Assembly: GCA_023451855.1 (NCBI GenBank)
Contig: JAEXXY010000413.1
Coordinates: forward strand, 1-11,943
Direction: 5' to 3'
Length of the DNA stretch: 11,943 bases
From: Actinomycetes bacterium
GTDB lineage: Bacteria; Actinomycetota; Actinomycetes; Actinomycetales; Dermatophilaceae
Made by a program: the position numbers and the translations under genes
The notes under the pieces: model-generated
Seen by the model: only the letters and a program-made list of their open reading frames with translations
Told to the model about the DNA's origin: nothing
Databases searched by the model: none
Shown: positions 1 to 6,858 of the stretch, in pieces
Position numbering within the stretch: the first letter of the stretch is position 1
How the letters are laid out: every line of letters starts with the position of its first letter

Positions 1-800
1 CCCTCGCGCTGCTCGTCGCGGCGCTGACGCGCCCGGTCGCGGCGGTGGCCGAACCGCATCGGGAGGGCACGGTCGTGCTCGCCTTCGACGTGTCGAACAG
101 CATGGCGGCCGCCGACCTCAAGCCGACGCGTCTCGAGGCGGCGAAGGCGGCGGCGCGGGGGTTCGTCGCGAAGCAGCCGCCCAGCGTCCGCATCGCCGTC
201 GTCGCGTTCGGCAGCAACGGCGTCGTGACCCAGCGCCCGACCGACGACCGGTCGGCGGTGCTCGCCGCGATCGCCCGCCTCAAGCCCCAGAGCGACACGT
301 CGCTGGCCGGTGGGATCCTCGCCGGCCTCAGCGCGATCGCCGGCCGGCCGGTCCACGCGCCCTCGGACACCGAGAACGGGGCCACCGACGAGACGCCGAT
401 CGGCTACTACAGTGGCACGGCCATCGTCCTGCTCACCGACGGCGAGAACACGTCGGGCACCGACCCTCAGGACCTCGCCGACCTCGCCTCCGCCGCCGGC
501 GTGCGGATCGACCCGGTGGGGCTGGGGACCCCGGCCGGCACCGTGATCGAGGTGGACGGGTTCAGCATCGCGACCGCGCTCGACGAGTCCTCGCTGCGGC
601 GGATCGCCGACACGACGGGCGGCACGTACCGACGCGCGTCGGACGCGGCCAGCCTGGCGGCCGTCTACGACTCGATCGAACTGCAGTGGACGACGCGGTC
701 GGTGCCCCACGAGATCACCTCGCTCGTCGCCGGGGTGGCCGCGCTGCTCCTGCTCGCGGGGGCGAGCGTGACGGTGCTGCGGCAGGGGCGGGTGGTCTAG
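1..800 (+). CDS. VWA domain membrane protein (BatA-like), 5' end cut off
   Basis: The frame is open from base 3 to the stop at 798-800 (265 residues visible). A GTG at 45 is not the real start, because the frame continues upstream with hydrophobic residues (LALLVAAL) that look like the end of a transmembrane helix. A von Willebrand factor A domain follows. It has a complete-looking MIDAS metal site: DVSNS shortly after the helix, the Thr of DTSLAGG, and the Asp of LLTDGEN. A C-terminal transmembrane helix (TSLVAGVAALLLLAGASVTVL) ends just before the stop. The usual family form is two N-terminal helices, a VWA domain outside the membrane and one C-terminal helix, so about 70-90 residues are missing. 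In known families such proteins sit downstream of MoxR-type ATPases and DUF58 proteins and are thought to act in envelope assembly or stress. The exact role is not known. The family call is secure. Confidence 0.9.
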   Translation, partial: LALLVAALTRPVAAVAEPHREGTVVLAFDVSNSMAAADLKPTRLEAAKAAARGFVAKQPPSVRIAVVAFGSNGVVTQRPTDDRSAVLAAIARLKPQSDTSLAGGILAGLSAIAGRPVHAPSDTENGATDETPIGYYSGTAIVLLTDGENTSGTDPQDLADLASAAGVRIDPVGLGTPAGTVIEVDGFSIATALDESSLRRIADTTGGTYRRASDAASLAAVYDSIELQWTTRSVPHEITSLVAGVAALLLLAGASVTVLRQGRVV

Positions 801-1970
801 GTGTCCTTCGGCCAGCCCCTGGGGCTGCTCCTGCTGCTCGCCGTGCCGGTGCTGCTCGCGGCGTACGTGTGGCAGCTGCGGCGTCGTCGCCGCCAGGCGG
901 TGCGCTTCCCGGACGTCGCGCTGCTGCGGGCCGCGGGCGCGACGCGACGGTCGTGGCGGCGGCACGTACCCGTGGCGCTCCTGCTCGGCGCCCTCACCGT
1001 GCTGGGGGTGGGCAGCGCCCGTCCGACGGTCGAGGCCGACGTGGCGGCGTCGAGCTCGACGATCATTCTCGCGCTCGACGTGTCCGGGTCGATGTGCGCG
1101 ACCGACGTGACGCCGAACCGGCTCAGCGCGGCCCAGGCGGCGGTGCGCGACTTCGTGGAGCACCAGGACGACGCCACCAAGATCGGGTTGGTCGTCTTCT
1201 CCGGGTTCGCGCAGCTCGCCGTGGCGCCGACCGACGACCGTGACGCGCTGCTCGAGGCGATCGACGGCGTGACGACCGGTCGGGGCACGACGATCGGCGC
1301 CGCGATCCTCCGCTCCGTCGACGCCATCGCCGAGCTCGACCCGACGGTGCCGCCGAGCGACCCGGTGCCGGAACCGTCGACCGACGGCGCCGGGACGCCG
1401 GACCCCGCGGCCCCGACGCCGACGCCTTCGTCGCCGGGTGACGGTCCGGACGGTCTGGGCGCAGCGACGCGGGGGGCGCCGGCACCGGAGATCGTCGTGC
1501 TGCTCACCGACGGCGCGAACACGCGCGGGGTCACGCCGGCCCAGGCGGCCGAGCAGGCGGCCGAGCGTGGCATCCGGGTGTACCCCATCGGGTTCGGCAC
1601 CCGGAACCCGACGCGTCTGGCCTGCACCCTCGACCAGTACGGGGGGCTGCCCGGGCCCGGGTTCGGACGCGACGTCAGTGGCGGGTTCGGGTCGCGCGCG
1701 GCCGACCTCGGCGGCCGCAACTTCCTCATCGTCGACGAACCGGCGCTGCGCGGGGTCGCCAAGACGACGGGTGGCGAGTACTTCGCGGCGCGGGACACCG
1801 AGGGGCTGACGAAGGTGCTGGCCAATCTTCCCAAGCACGTCACGGTCACGCACCGCGTCGTCGACCTCAGCGCGGCCTTCGCCGGGCTGGCGGCGCTGCT
1901 TCTCGTCGGCGCGGCATGGGTCTCGGTGCGGCAGGGTTTCGGAGGGGCGCGGCGGCCACCGCGCGGCTGA
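801..1970 (+). CDS. VWA domain membrane protein (BatA/BatB-like)
   Basis: 389 residues, starting with GTG on the base after the previous gene's stop, so translational coupling is likely. Helix 1 is at about residues 4-22 and helix 2 at 57-72. The short basic segment between them (QLRRRRRQAVRFPDVALLR) is typical of the BatA N-terminal domain. The VWA domain spans about 87-343 with MIDAS residues D93/S95/S97 in DVSGS, the Thr of RGTTIGA near 163, and D237 in LLTDGAN. The last helix is at about 355-376, followed by a short basic tail. Two insertions are unlike its upstream neighbour: a Pro/Thr/Ser/Asp-rich stretch at about 180-228 and a Gly-rich loop at about 279-308. The two genes look like an old tandem duplication. 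A partner ATPase would be expected upstream, outside the window. The substrate is unknown. Confidence 0.9.
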   Translation: MSFGQPLGLLLLLAVPVLLAAYVWQLRRRRRQAVRFPDVALLRAAGATRRSWRRHVPVALLLGALTVLGVGSARPTVEADVAASSSTIILALDVSGSMCATDVTPNRLSAAQAAVRDFVEHQDDATKIGLVVFSGFAQLAVAPTDDRDALLEAIDGVTTGRGTTIGAAILRSVDAIAELDPTVPPSDPVPEPSTDGAGTPDPAAPTPTPSSPGDGPDGLGAATRGAPAPEIVVLLTDGANTRGVTPAQAAEQAAERGIRVYPIGFGTRNPTRLACTLDQYGGLPGPGFGRDVSGGFGSRAADLGGRNFLIVDEPALRGVAKTTGGEYFAARDTEGLTKVLANLPKHVTVTHRVVDLSAAFAGLAALLLVGAAWVSVRQGFGGARRPPRG

Positions 1971-2006
1971 CGCCCGACGCGGGTGACGGCCGACGCGTCC
2001 GGCACC

Positions 2007-2030
2007 CCACGCGTCCGGCGCGGGGCGTGG
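2007..2030. terminator. Possible bidirectional terminator between convergent genes
   Basis: The 67-bp gap between the VWA gene and the convergent DUF2156 gene can fold as a 6-bp stem, CCACGC with GCGTGG. It also holds a direct repeat of ACGCGTCCGGC at 1993-2003 and 2009-2019. There is no U-tract, and alternative foldings compete (for example CGTCCG with CGGACG). Confidence 0.3.
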
Positions 2031-2037
2031 TCGGACG

Positions 2038-4161
2038 TCAGTGATGGCCTGAGCGAGCCAGCGTCACGAGGTCGCGCACACCGGCCTCGGGCAGGTAGGC
2101 GCGGCTCAGGGCCAGCCCGATCCGCGGCAGGGCTGCCTCGTCGGGGAAGACGAGGTAGAGCGGCTCGGTGCGCGGCTGGAACTTCGCCTTGAAGGCGTGC
2201 AGCGACCGGAAGCCGTAGTACGGCTCGAGCGAGGCGCCGAGCCGGTCGAGGAACGCATCGAGCGTGCCCCGGTCGAGGGTGTCGTCCGCGGCCGCGGGCA
2301 CGGTGCGCGCGAGCGGTGCGCCCGACAGCGACACGACCGCGCAGCCCTCGTCCTTGAAGGCGAGGCAGGCCGAGGCGATGAGGAACTCCATCGAGTACCG
2401 GAAACCGCCCGGCAGGCGTCGCATGACATCGAGGGTCCAGCCGGCCGGCTCGCCGCCACCGCTGGGGTGGAAGGGCATCCACGACGTGACGCCGTGGACC
2501 GTCGTGTCCGCGTCGACGGCCAGGCCGACGCGGACGTGCGGGTCGAGCGCCTCGTCCACCCCGCCGAGGGTGAAGCCCATCTCGGGCAGGCCCTTGTCCT
2601 CGACCCAGTCCGAGGAGATCGCCTTGACCTGCATCTGCAGCCCCCGCGGCATGTCGACGAGCGACCCGAGCCGGAACTGCACACCGAGCTTGGCGGCCTG
2701 GTTGAGCGCGGTCCGCACGTCCTGCCACGCCTTGCCGACGAAGTCGAGCGTCGGCAGGTCGATGCACGCCTCCTCGGCGACCTGCAGGCAGTGCCAGCCC
2801 TGGGCCTGCGCGTGGCGCGACGCCTCCTCCGTCACGGTGAACAGGCACGGCACGAGCCCCTGCGCGTGGACGGCGTCGGCGAAGCTGCCGAGGAGCGTCG
2901 ACCGCTCGGCCTCGGTAGCCGCCACGGGGTCGCACAGCCCGATGGCGACGCCGGCGTGGACGCGGTACGCGACGTAGCCGGGCACGTCCCGGGGCACGAA
3001 CCACCGGTTCTCGGGCCAGGTCGTCATCCACGCGAGCCGGTTCACGGTGCCCTGCTCGCGGAGCAGAGCGGTGGCCCGGGAGCGCTGGTCGTCGTCGGCC
3101 GGGGCGACGAGGCTGCCCGTCGTGCGCCGGGCCCGACGCGGCGACGGGTTGCGGAAGGCGTGCCGCCCGACGAGGAGCACGGCGAGGCCCAGGGCGTTGC
3201 CGAGGATGTCCCACCCGGCAGCGAGCAGGCCCGGTTCGCCGACGACGATCATCCACACGTAGTTCGCGACCTGAATGCCGAGCACGACGACGAGCAGCGC
3301 CACGGCCCAGCGCCACGCGCGCCGCCGCCCCTTGTAGAGCGACCGGGCGAGCCACAGCCACAGGACGACCTGCACGACCCCGAACCAGAAGTCGGGGTCG
3401 CTGACCTCGTGCGCGCGCGCCTCGGCCGACATCGTCACGGCGAACGGCCCGTCGGCGTGGGTGAAGGGGTGCAGGAACACCTCGACCGCGGCGACGACGA
3501 AGAACGCGCACGCGAGGAGCCGGAAGTCGCGCCGGGTCAGCTGCCGGGCGCTGAAGGAGGGCGACCGGCCCACGAGGTAGGGGCCGAGCAGCAGCCCGAA
3601 CCCGACGCCGAGCACGTGCTCGAGGTCGGCGAGCGCGCCCATGTGGATGACGAAGAGCACGACGTACGCGACGAGCAGGGCCCGCGCGCGGCCTCGCCAC
3701 GGAGGCGTCAGCGTGACCGTCGCGGCTGCCGCGGCCCCGAGGAAGCCGGCTGACGGACCGGCGTCGCGCACGGCGGCCAGCGTCGTCGTCCAGGCGTAGC
3801 CGTGGTCGGCGGTCAGCCAGAGGATCCCGGCGGCGCCAAGGACCGCAACGACGTGGCAGGCCAGGAGGGCGATCGCCGCACGTCGGGTGCCGAGACGCCA
3901 TTCCGCGAACCCGCCGAAGAGCATGAGCCCCAACAGGATCGGCACGTACTGGAACGGCTTCGCGGCGAAGAGCCCGCCGACGACGACGGTCCACCAGGCG
4001 CCGTCCTCGAGCGCCGGCAGGCCGTAGGTGATCGAGGTGTGGAGGGGTCGCTCGAGCAGCGGGTCCCACAGGGCCCGCGTCACGACGGCCAGCGTGAGGA
4101 CGATGACGACGAGGGCGCTCGTCAGGGGTAGGCGACGCGTCACCGTCCGAAGACGGGACAT
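2038..4161 (-). CDS. Rhomboid-like membrane domain fused to a DUF2156 (MprF C-terminal type) domain
   Basis: 707 residues. The start is the ATG at 4161, beginning MSRLRTVTRR just before the first helix; a GGGGGGAG stretch (4171-4178) lies 9 nt upstream. Residues 1 to about 335 contain roughly ten hydrophobic segments. Residues 13-196 read like a rhomboid core: GGFAEWRLG near 83-91 matches the conserved 'G..lE...G' region, GPSAGFLG holds S137 at the rhomboid serine position, and EHVLGVGFGLLLG holds H182 at the histidine position. Residues about 340-690 form the DUF2156 GNAT-like domain of lysyl-phosphatidylglycerol synthases: TWPENRWFVP, FVGKAWQDVRTALNQAAK, VSLSGAPLA and FKAKFQPRTEPLYLVF. In MprF and LysX this domain moves an aminoacyl group from tRNA to phosphatidylglycerol, lowering sensitivity to cationic peptides. 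Here that activity is inferred. There is no lysyl-tRNA synthetase domain as in LysX, and whether the rhomboid-like part cleaves anything is unknown. Confidence 0.9.
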   Translation of the reverse strand: MSRLRTVTRRLPLTSALVVIVLTLAVVTRALWDPLLERPLHTSITYGLPALEDGAWWTVVVGGLFAAKPFQYVPILLGLMLFGGFAEWRLGTRRAAIALLACHVVAVLGAAGILWLTADHGYAWTTTLAAVRDAGPSAGFLGAAAAATVTLTPPWRGRARALLVAYVVLFVIHMGALADLEHVLGVGFGLLLGPYLVGRSPSFSARQLTRRDFRLLACAFFVVAAVEVFLHPFTHADGPFAVTMSAEARAHEVSDPDFWFGVVQVVLWLWLARSLYKGRRRAWRWAVALLVVVLGIQVANYVWMIVVGEPGLLAAGWDILGNALGLAVLLVGRHAFRNPSPRRARRTTGSLVAPADDDQRSRATALLREQGTVNRLAWMTTWPENRWFVPRDVPGYVAYRVHAGVAIGLCDPVAATEAERSTLLGSFADAVHAQGLVPCLFTVTEEASRHAQAQGWHCLQVAEEACIDLPTLDFVGKAWQDVRTALNQAAKLGVQFRLGSLVDMPRGLQMQVKAISSDWVEDKGLPEMGFTLGGVDEALDPHVRVGLAVDADTTVHGVTSWMPFHPSGGGEPAGWTLDVMRRLPGGFRYSMEFLIASACLAFKDEGCAVVSLSGAPLARTVPAAADDTLDRGTLDAFLDRLGASLEPYYGFRSLHAFKAKFQPRTEPLYLVFPDEAALPRIGLALSRAYLPEAGVRDLVTLARSGHH

Positions 4162-4228
4162 GCCTCCATGCTCCCCCCGACCGGGCCGGGCCGCGGTCGG
4201 ATTCCCGGGATGTCGGCTGTGCGAGGTC

Positions 4229-4245
4229 TGCGGCGTGTCGCCGCA
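4229..4245. promoter_or_regulatory. Inverted repeat in a divergent promoter region
   Basis: The 145-bp gap (4162-4306) between the minus-strand DUF2156 gene and the plus-strand phosphoesterase must hold both promoters. It contains a perfect 7-bp dyad, TGCGGCG-tgt-CGCCGCA, roughly midway. It could be an operator or a leader hairpin of the minus-strand transcript. No convincing -35/-10 pair was found for the minus-strand gene. Confidence 0.3.
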
Positions 4246-4306
4246 CAAAGGACACCTGGGGACGCCTGGGGGTCGGGTGCGGGGTGGCTCGGGGTTGACT
4301 GGGTCC

Positions 4307-4813
4307 ATGCCCATCCGACTGCTCCTCCTGGCTGACACCCACCTGCCCAAGCGCGCGAGGGAGCTGCCCGGCGAGGTGTGGCGGGCCGTCGACGACGCCG
4401 ACCTCGTCGTGCACGCCGGCGACTGGGTCGACATCGCGGCCCTCGACGCGCTGGAGGCGCGGGCCCGGCGTCTCGTCGGGGTCGTCGGCAACAACGACCA
4501 CGGCGTGCTCCGCGAGCGCCTGCCCGAGTACGCCGCGTTCGAGGTCGAGGGGGTCCGGTTCGGCGTCGTCCACGAGACCGGCTCCGCGTCAGGTCGCGAA
4601 ACGCGGTGCGAGGCGGCCTACCCCGACCTCGACGTCCTCGTCTTCGGGCACAGCCACATCCCGTGGGACACGACGGCGCCCCGTGGGCTGCGGCTGCTCA
4701 ACCCCGGCTCGCCGACCGACCGGCGCCGCCAGCCGGCCTGCACGTACATGACGGTCACCGTCGACGACGGCGCGCTCGGCTCCGTGGTGCTCCACGAGCT
4801 CCGACGCCGCTAG
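4307..4813 (+). CDS. YfcE-like metallophosphoesterase
   Basis: 168 residues, starting MPIRLLLLADTHLP. The calcineurin-like phosphoesterase motifs appear in order: D10-x-H12 (ADTH), G38-D39 (HAGD), G61-N62-N63-D64 (VVGNND), H89 (VVHE) and G114-H115-S116-H117 (VFGHSH). A typical LNPGSPTDRR segment follows at about 131-140. These give the two-metal site of the YfcE/MJ0936 branch, which acts on small phosphodiesters or phosphomonoesters in the cytoplasm. The natural substrate is not predictable. In place of the common 'HGH' loop this protein has HETGSASGR, so one of the usual histidines is missing there. The frame is open further upstream into the neighbouring gene's start region, but homology begins at this ATG. 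There is no Shine-Dalgarno, so it may be leaderless. The next gene lies 73 bp downstream. Confidence 0.9.
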   Translation: MPIRLLLLADTHLPKRARELPGEVWRAVDDADLVVHAGDWVDIAALDALEARARRLVGVVGNNDHGVLRERLPEYAAFEVEGVRFGVVHETGSASGRETRCEAAYPDLDVLVFGHSHIPWDTTAPRGLRLLNPGSPTDRRRQPACTYMTVTVDDGALGSVVLHELRRR

Positions 4814-4836
4814 GGGCTCGCGCTCGCCCGCAGCGG

Positions 4837-4852
4837 GGCCGGTCCTCCGGCC
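4837..4852 (+). terminator. Weak GC-rich hairpin after the phosphoesterase
   Basis: GGCCGG-tcct-CCGGCC forms a 6-bp all-GC stem with a four-base loop, 23 nt after the stop codon, followed by GCCTTT. This fits a weak intrinsic terminator, which would separate the phosphoesterase from the HTH_42 gene. Confidence 0.45.
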
Positions 4853-4874
4853 GCCTTTCGTCCGGAACCGGTGC

Positions 4875-4886
4875 GAGCATGCCGAC
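4875..4886 (+). promoter_or_regulatory. Possible -10 element of a leaderless start (4887 gene)
   Basis: GAGCAT is followed by 6 nt and then the ATG. No Shine-Dalgarno is present. It matches the A and final T of the TANNNT element seen before leaderless genes in actinobacteria. On its own it is weak; the same spacing recurs before the genes at 8912, 10180 and 11695. Confidence 0.3.
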
Positions 4887-6059
4887 ATGAGCCAGAGGAC
4901 AGCCTCACCGGCACCCGCGAGGACACCGGCGAGGACACCGGCCGGGACACCGGCAGCGGGCGAGGCCCACCTCACGTGGCCGCAGGCCCTGGGCTGGCGG
5001 CTGGGACGGCACCTGCTCGACCCGGTCGGGCCCGCGTCGGCAGCCGAGGTGGTGCGCCGGCTCGGTGCCGTGCTGTCGATGGACGAGTCGCTCGCCGACC
5101 TCGCCGTCGGCGTCCGGAGCACGACGGCACGTCCGGGCGACCTCGCCGCGGCCCTCGCCGACGGCACCGTCATCAAGGCGTTCGCGTTCCGGGGGTCGAT
5201 GCACTACCTCTCGCCCGAGGAGGGCGGCATCTACCTGTCGGTCCGCACCGCGGGGCGGCAGTGGGAGCTGCCGAGCTGGGTGGAGTACTACCGCCTCACG
5301 CCGTCTGGCTGGCCCGACTTCCGGGCGGCCGTCCGCGACGCCCTGGCCGACGGACCGCTGACGATCGGCGAGATCGGTGCGGTCGTGACCCGGCACCAGC
5401 CCTACCGCCACCTCGAGCCCGTCTTCGCCGAGGGCGCCGGAACGCTCATCAAGCCGCTGACCTGGCAGGGCGACATGAGCTTCGGACCGCCGCGCGACGG
5501 GCGGCACACCTTCCAGCGGCTCGACACCAACCCGCGGTGGGCCGGCGTCCCCGACCTCGATGACGCCGGTCCGCGCGCCGTCACGGCCTACCTGCGTACG
5601 TACGGCCCGGCGACGCTCGACCACGTCCACCACTGGCTCGGCAACGGCCTGAGCGCGGGGCGCAAGCGGCTCGACCGATGGATCGCCGGTCTCGGCGACG
5701 CGCTGGTCGCCGTCGACATCGAGGGCACGAGGGCGTACGTTGCGCGCGAGGACGTCGAGTCGCTCTGTGCCGCAACGGCGTCCGACGTCGTCCGCTTCCT
5801 CCCCGGGCACGACCAGTGGGTCATGGGCGTCGGCACCAAGGACGAGCACGTCGTGCCGCCGCCCCTGCGGGAGGCCATGACCCGCAAGGCCAACCCCCTC
5901 GTCGTCGACGGCGTCGTGCGCGGGACATGGGCTCGCAAGGGCGACTCGTTGACCGTCACCTGGCGCGACCGCGGCCCGCGACCCGACGCTGCGATCCGCC
6001 AGGAGGCCGGCCGCCTGGCCGAGATCCTCGACAAGGATCTCCAGGTCACGCTCGTGTAG
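4887..6059 (+). CDS. HTH_42 winged-helix DNA-binding protein (AlkZ/YcaQ superfamily), catalytic motif apparently lost
   Basis: 390 residues. A disordered Pro/Ala/Thr-rich leader (about 1-27) contains three copies of a 12-bp repeat encoding ARTP/AGTP. From LTWPQALGWRLGRHLL the protein follows the HTH_42 (DUF1006) family. FAFRGSMHYL (about 99-108) corresponds to the family's RGTxH(L) segment, winged-helix modules follow, and FLPGHDQWVMG (about 304-314) and VDGVVRGTW (about 340-348) close the domain. Superfamily members AlkZ and YcaQ are DNA glycosylases that remove bulky alkyl or crosslink adducts and use a Q-hydrophobic-Q or Q-hydrophobic-D motif. Aligning GAVLSMDESLADLAVGVR to that helix by eye puts L63-S64-M65 at the motif, so ordinary glycosylase chemistry is doubtful. 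It may be a non-catalytic DNA binder or use other residues. The family call is secure; activity is open. Confidence 0.88.
   Translation: MSQRTASPAPARTPARTPAGTPAAGEAHLTWPQALGWRLGRHLLDPVGPASAAEVVRRLGAVLSMDESLADLAVGVRSTTARPGDLAAALADGTVIKAFAFRGSMHYLSPEEGGIYLSVRTAGRQWELPSWVEYYRLTPSGWPDFRAAVRDALADGPLTIGEIGAVVTRHQPYRHLEPVFAEGAGTLIKPLTWQGDMSFGPPRDGRHTFQRLDTNPRWAGVPDLDDAGPRAVTAYLRTYGPATLDHVHHWLGNGLSAGRKRLDRWIAGLGDALVAVDIEGTRAYVAREDVESLCAATASDVVRFLPGHDQWVMGVGTKDEHVVPPPLREAMTRKANPLVVDGVVRGTWARKGDSLTVTWRDRGPRPDAAIRQEAGRLAEILDKDLQVTLV
4919..4954 (+). repeat. 12-bp in-frame tandem repeat, three copies
   Basis: GAGGACACCGGC occurs at 4919-4930 and 4931-4942, with one variant copy at 4943-4954. It encodes the ARTP/AGTP leader of the HTH_42 protein. 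The 12-bp length keeps the frame, so copy number could vary harmlessly. Confidence 0.8.
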
Positions 6060-6075
6060 CCGCGGAGCGCGCGGC
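6059..6075 (+). terminator. Possible hairpin at the end of the HTH_42 gene
   Basis: GCCGCG-gagcg-CGCGGC is a 6-bp stem that begins on the last base of the stop codon. It is followed by a GC-rich palindrome (CCGGGCCCGG), with no U-tract. Beyond it the base composition drops. Confidence 0.35.
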
Positions 6076-6190
6076 CGGGCCCGGGTCGTACTTACACCGA
6101 GTCAGGCACTTCTTTCTCCGCGTTTTCATCCCCACTCGCGACGGGAGCGAGGACCTTGAAGGAGCAGCAACCGGAGCCGCCCGGACCCGG

Positions 6191-6811
6191 GTGAGCAGCT
6201 GCACGTCACACTCGGACGACGCCTTGGCACACGACGAGCCGCACCAGGTCACTGAGTCGTCGTCGGCCTCCGAGCCCCCGACTCAGCTGAGTCCGCCGGA
6301 GCGGACCGTCGACCGGAAGTCGAGGCTCCGACGCACCAGTGAGGCAGTTGCAGCCTTCTATGAACGGTACCGACTCGTCATTGTGGCCGCGGCTCTGGCA
6401 TCCGCGACCGTTGTCGGGACCGCGCTCTTCAGAGCGGGTGACTACGCCCACCCCGAACGAGTCCTGACCCGCGGAGCGTGCGTCGTGGTCGACCAGGACG
6501 CTCAGGGCAACGTTCGGGCCACCAACGTCGGTTGCGTGGCTCTACACAACGGAGAGGTCATGTGGGACGGGCCAATCACCGACGTATCTGACACCGCCGA
6601 TGCATCCACCGTCCGCGACCGGGCGATGAGTCAGTGTTCCACCGTGTTCAAGAACTATGTCGGTCGTCCCGTTGCAGAGTCGAGCCTCGGGTTGCTCTTT
6701 GTCCCTTCCGACAGCACCCTCCCGGTGGCCGATGACCGCTGGGTCAGTTGCATCGTGTTCGACCCTCGTGCCGACCACCTCACGCGCCCACTGAGAGGGG
6801 CCGGTGTGTGA
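6191..6811 (+). CDS. Single-pass membrane protein with a Septum_form-like four-cysteine domain
   Basis: 206 residues from the GTG at 6191 (MSSCTSHSDDALAHDEPHQV). This is the most upstream usual start after the HTH_42 gene ends, but no good ribosome site is seen, so the start is uncertain. Residues 1-48 are polar and Ser/Pro-rich (cytoplasmic). A transmembrane helix lies at about 62-80 (LVIVAAALASATVVGTALF). The outer domain spans about 90-206. It holds four cysteines, C97 (RGACV), C115, C149 and C187, plus H119 and the EVM triplet (HNGEVM). The protein at 7710-8843 has the same order: RGxCV, V-x-C, H..EVM, QC, YVG, C.V.DP..D.L.R.LR. That pattern resembles the Septum_form (PF13845) family of actinobacterial envelope proteins; the name does not prove a division role. 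Two disulfides outside the cell are likely. The gene converges with the next one and is less GC-rich than its left neighbours. Confidence 0.75.
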   Translation: MSSCTSHSDDALAHDEPHQVTESSSASEPPTQLSPPERTVDRKSRLRRTSEAVAAFYERYRLVIVAAALASATVVGTALFRAGDYAHPERVLTRGACVVVDQDAQGNVRATNVGCVALHNGEVMWDGPITDVSDTADASTVRDRAMSQCSTVFKNYVGRPVAESSLGLLFVPSDSTLPVADDRWVSCIVFDPRADHLTRPLRGAGV

Positions 6812-6824
6812 CTGAACGACGCGT

Positions 6825-6841
6825 ACGGCCGGCCAGGCCGT
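6825..6841. terminator. Hairpin between convergent genes
   Basis: ACGGCC-ggcca-GGCCGT is a perfect 6-bp stem with a 5-nt loop. It sits in the 47-bp gap between the stop at 6811 and the minus-strand stop at 6859. Its position and symmetry fit a bidirectional terminator, although neither side has a long U-tract. Confidence 0.5.
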
Positions 6842-6858
6842 TGCCGTTGCCGAGGGGG

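Noticed and set aside
2197..3753. A plus-strand open frame of 518 codons opposite the DUF2156 gene
   Set aside because: The product is a mass of Glu/Arg/Gly/His without pattern and lies wholly antisense to well-supported motifs.
4028..4306. An upstream extension of the phosphoesterase into the DUF2156 gene
   Set aside because: The added residues are basic low-complexity, overlap the neighbour's first helix on the other strand, and homology begins at the ATG at 4307.
797..4573. A minus-strand open frame of 1258 codons running through the VWA and DUF2156 genes
   Set aside because: Its product is Arg/Pro/Ala-rich low-complexity sequence with no domain, and it lies in another frame over two genes with clear families. 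Long antisense open frames are expected where third positions are nearly all G or C.
4905..5849. A minus-strand open frame of 314 codons opposite the HTH_42 gene
   Set aside because: There is no recognisable domain, and the plus-strand frame has strong family motifs throughout.
6087..6190. A coding extension of the 6191 gene to just after the HTH_42 stop
   Set aside because: The frame is open there, but no ATG, GTG or TTG occurs between the HTH_42 stop and the GTG at 6191.
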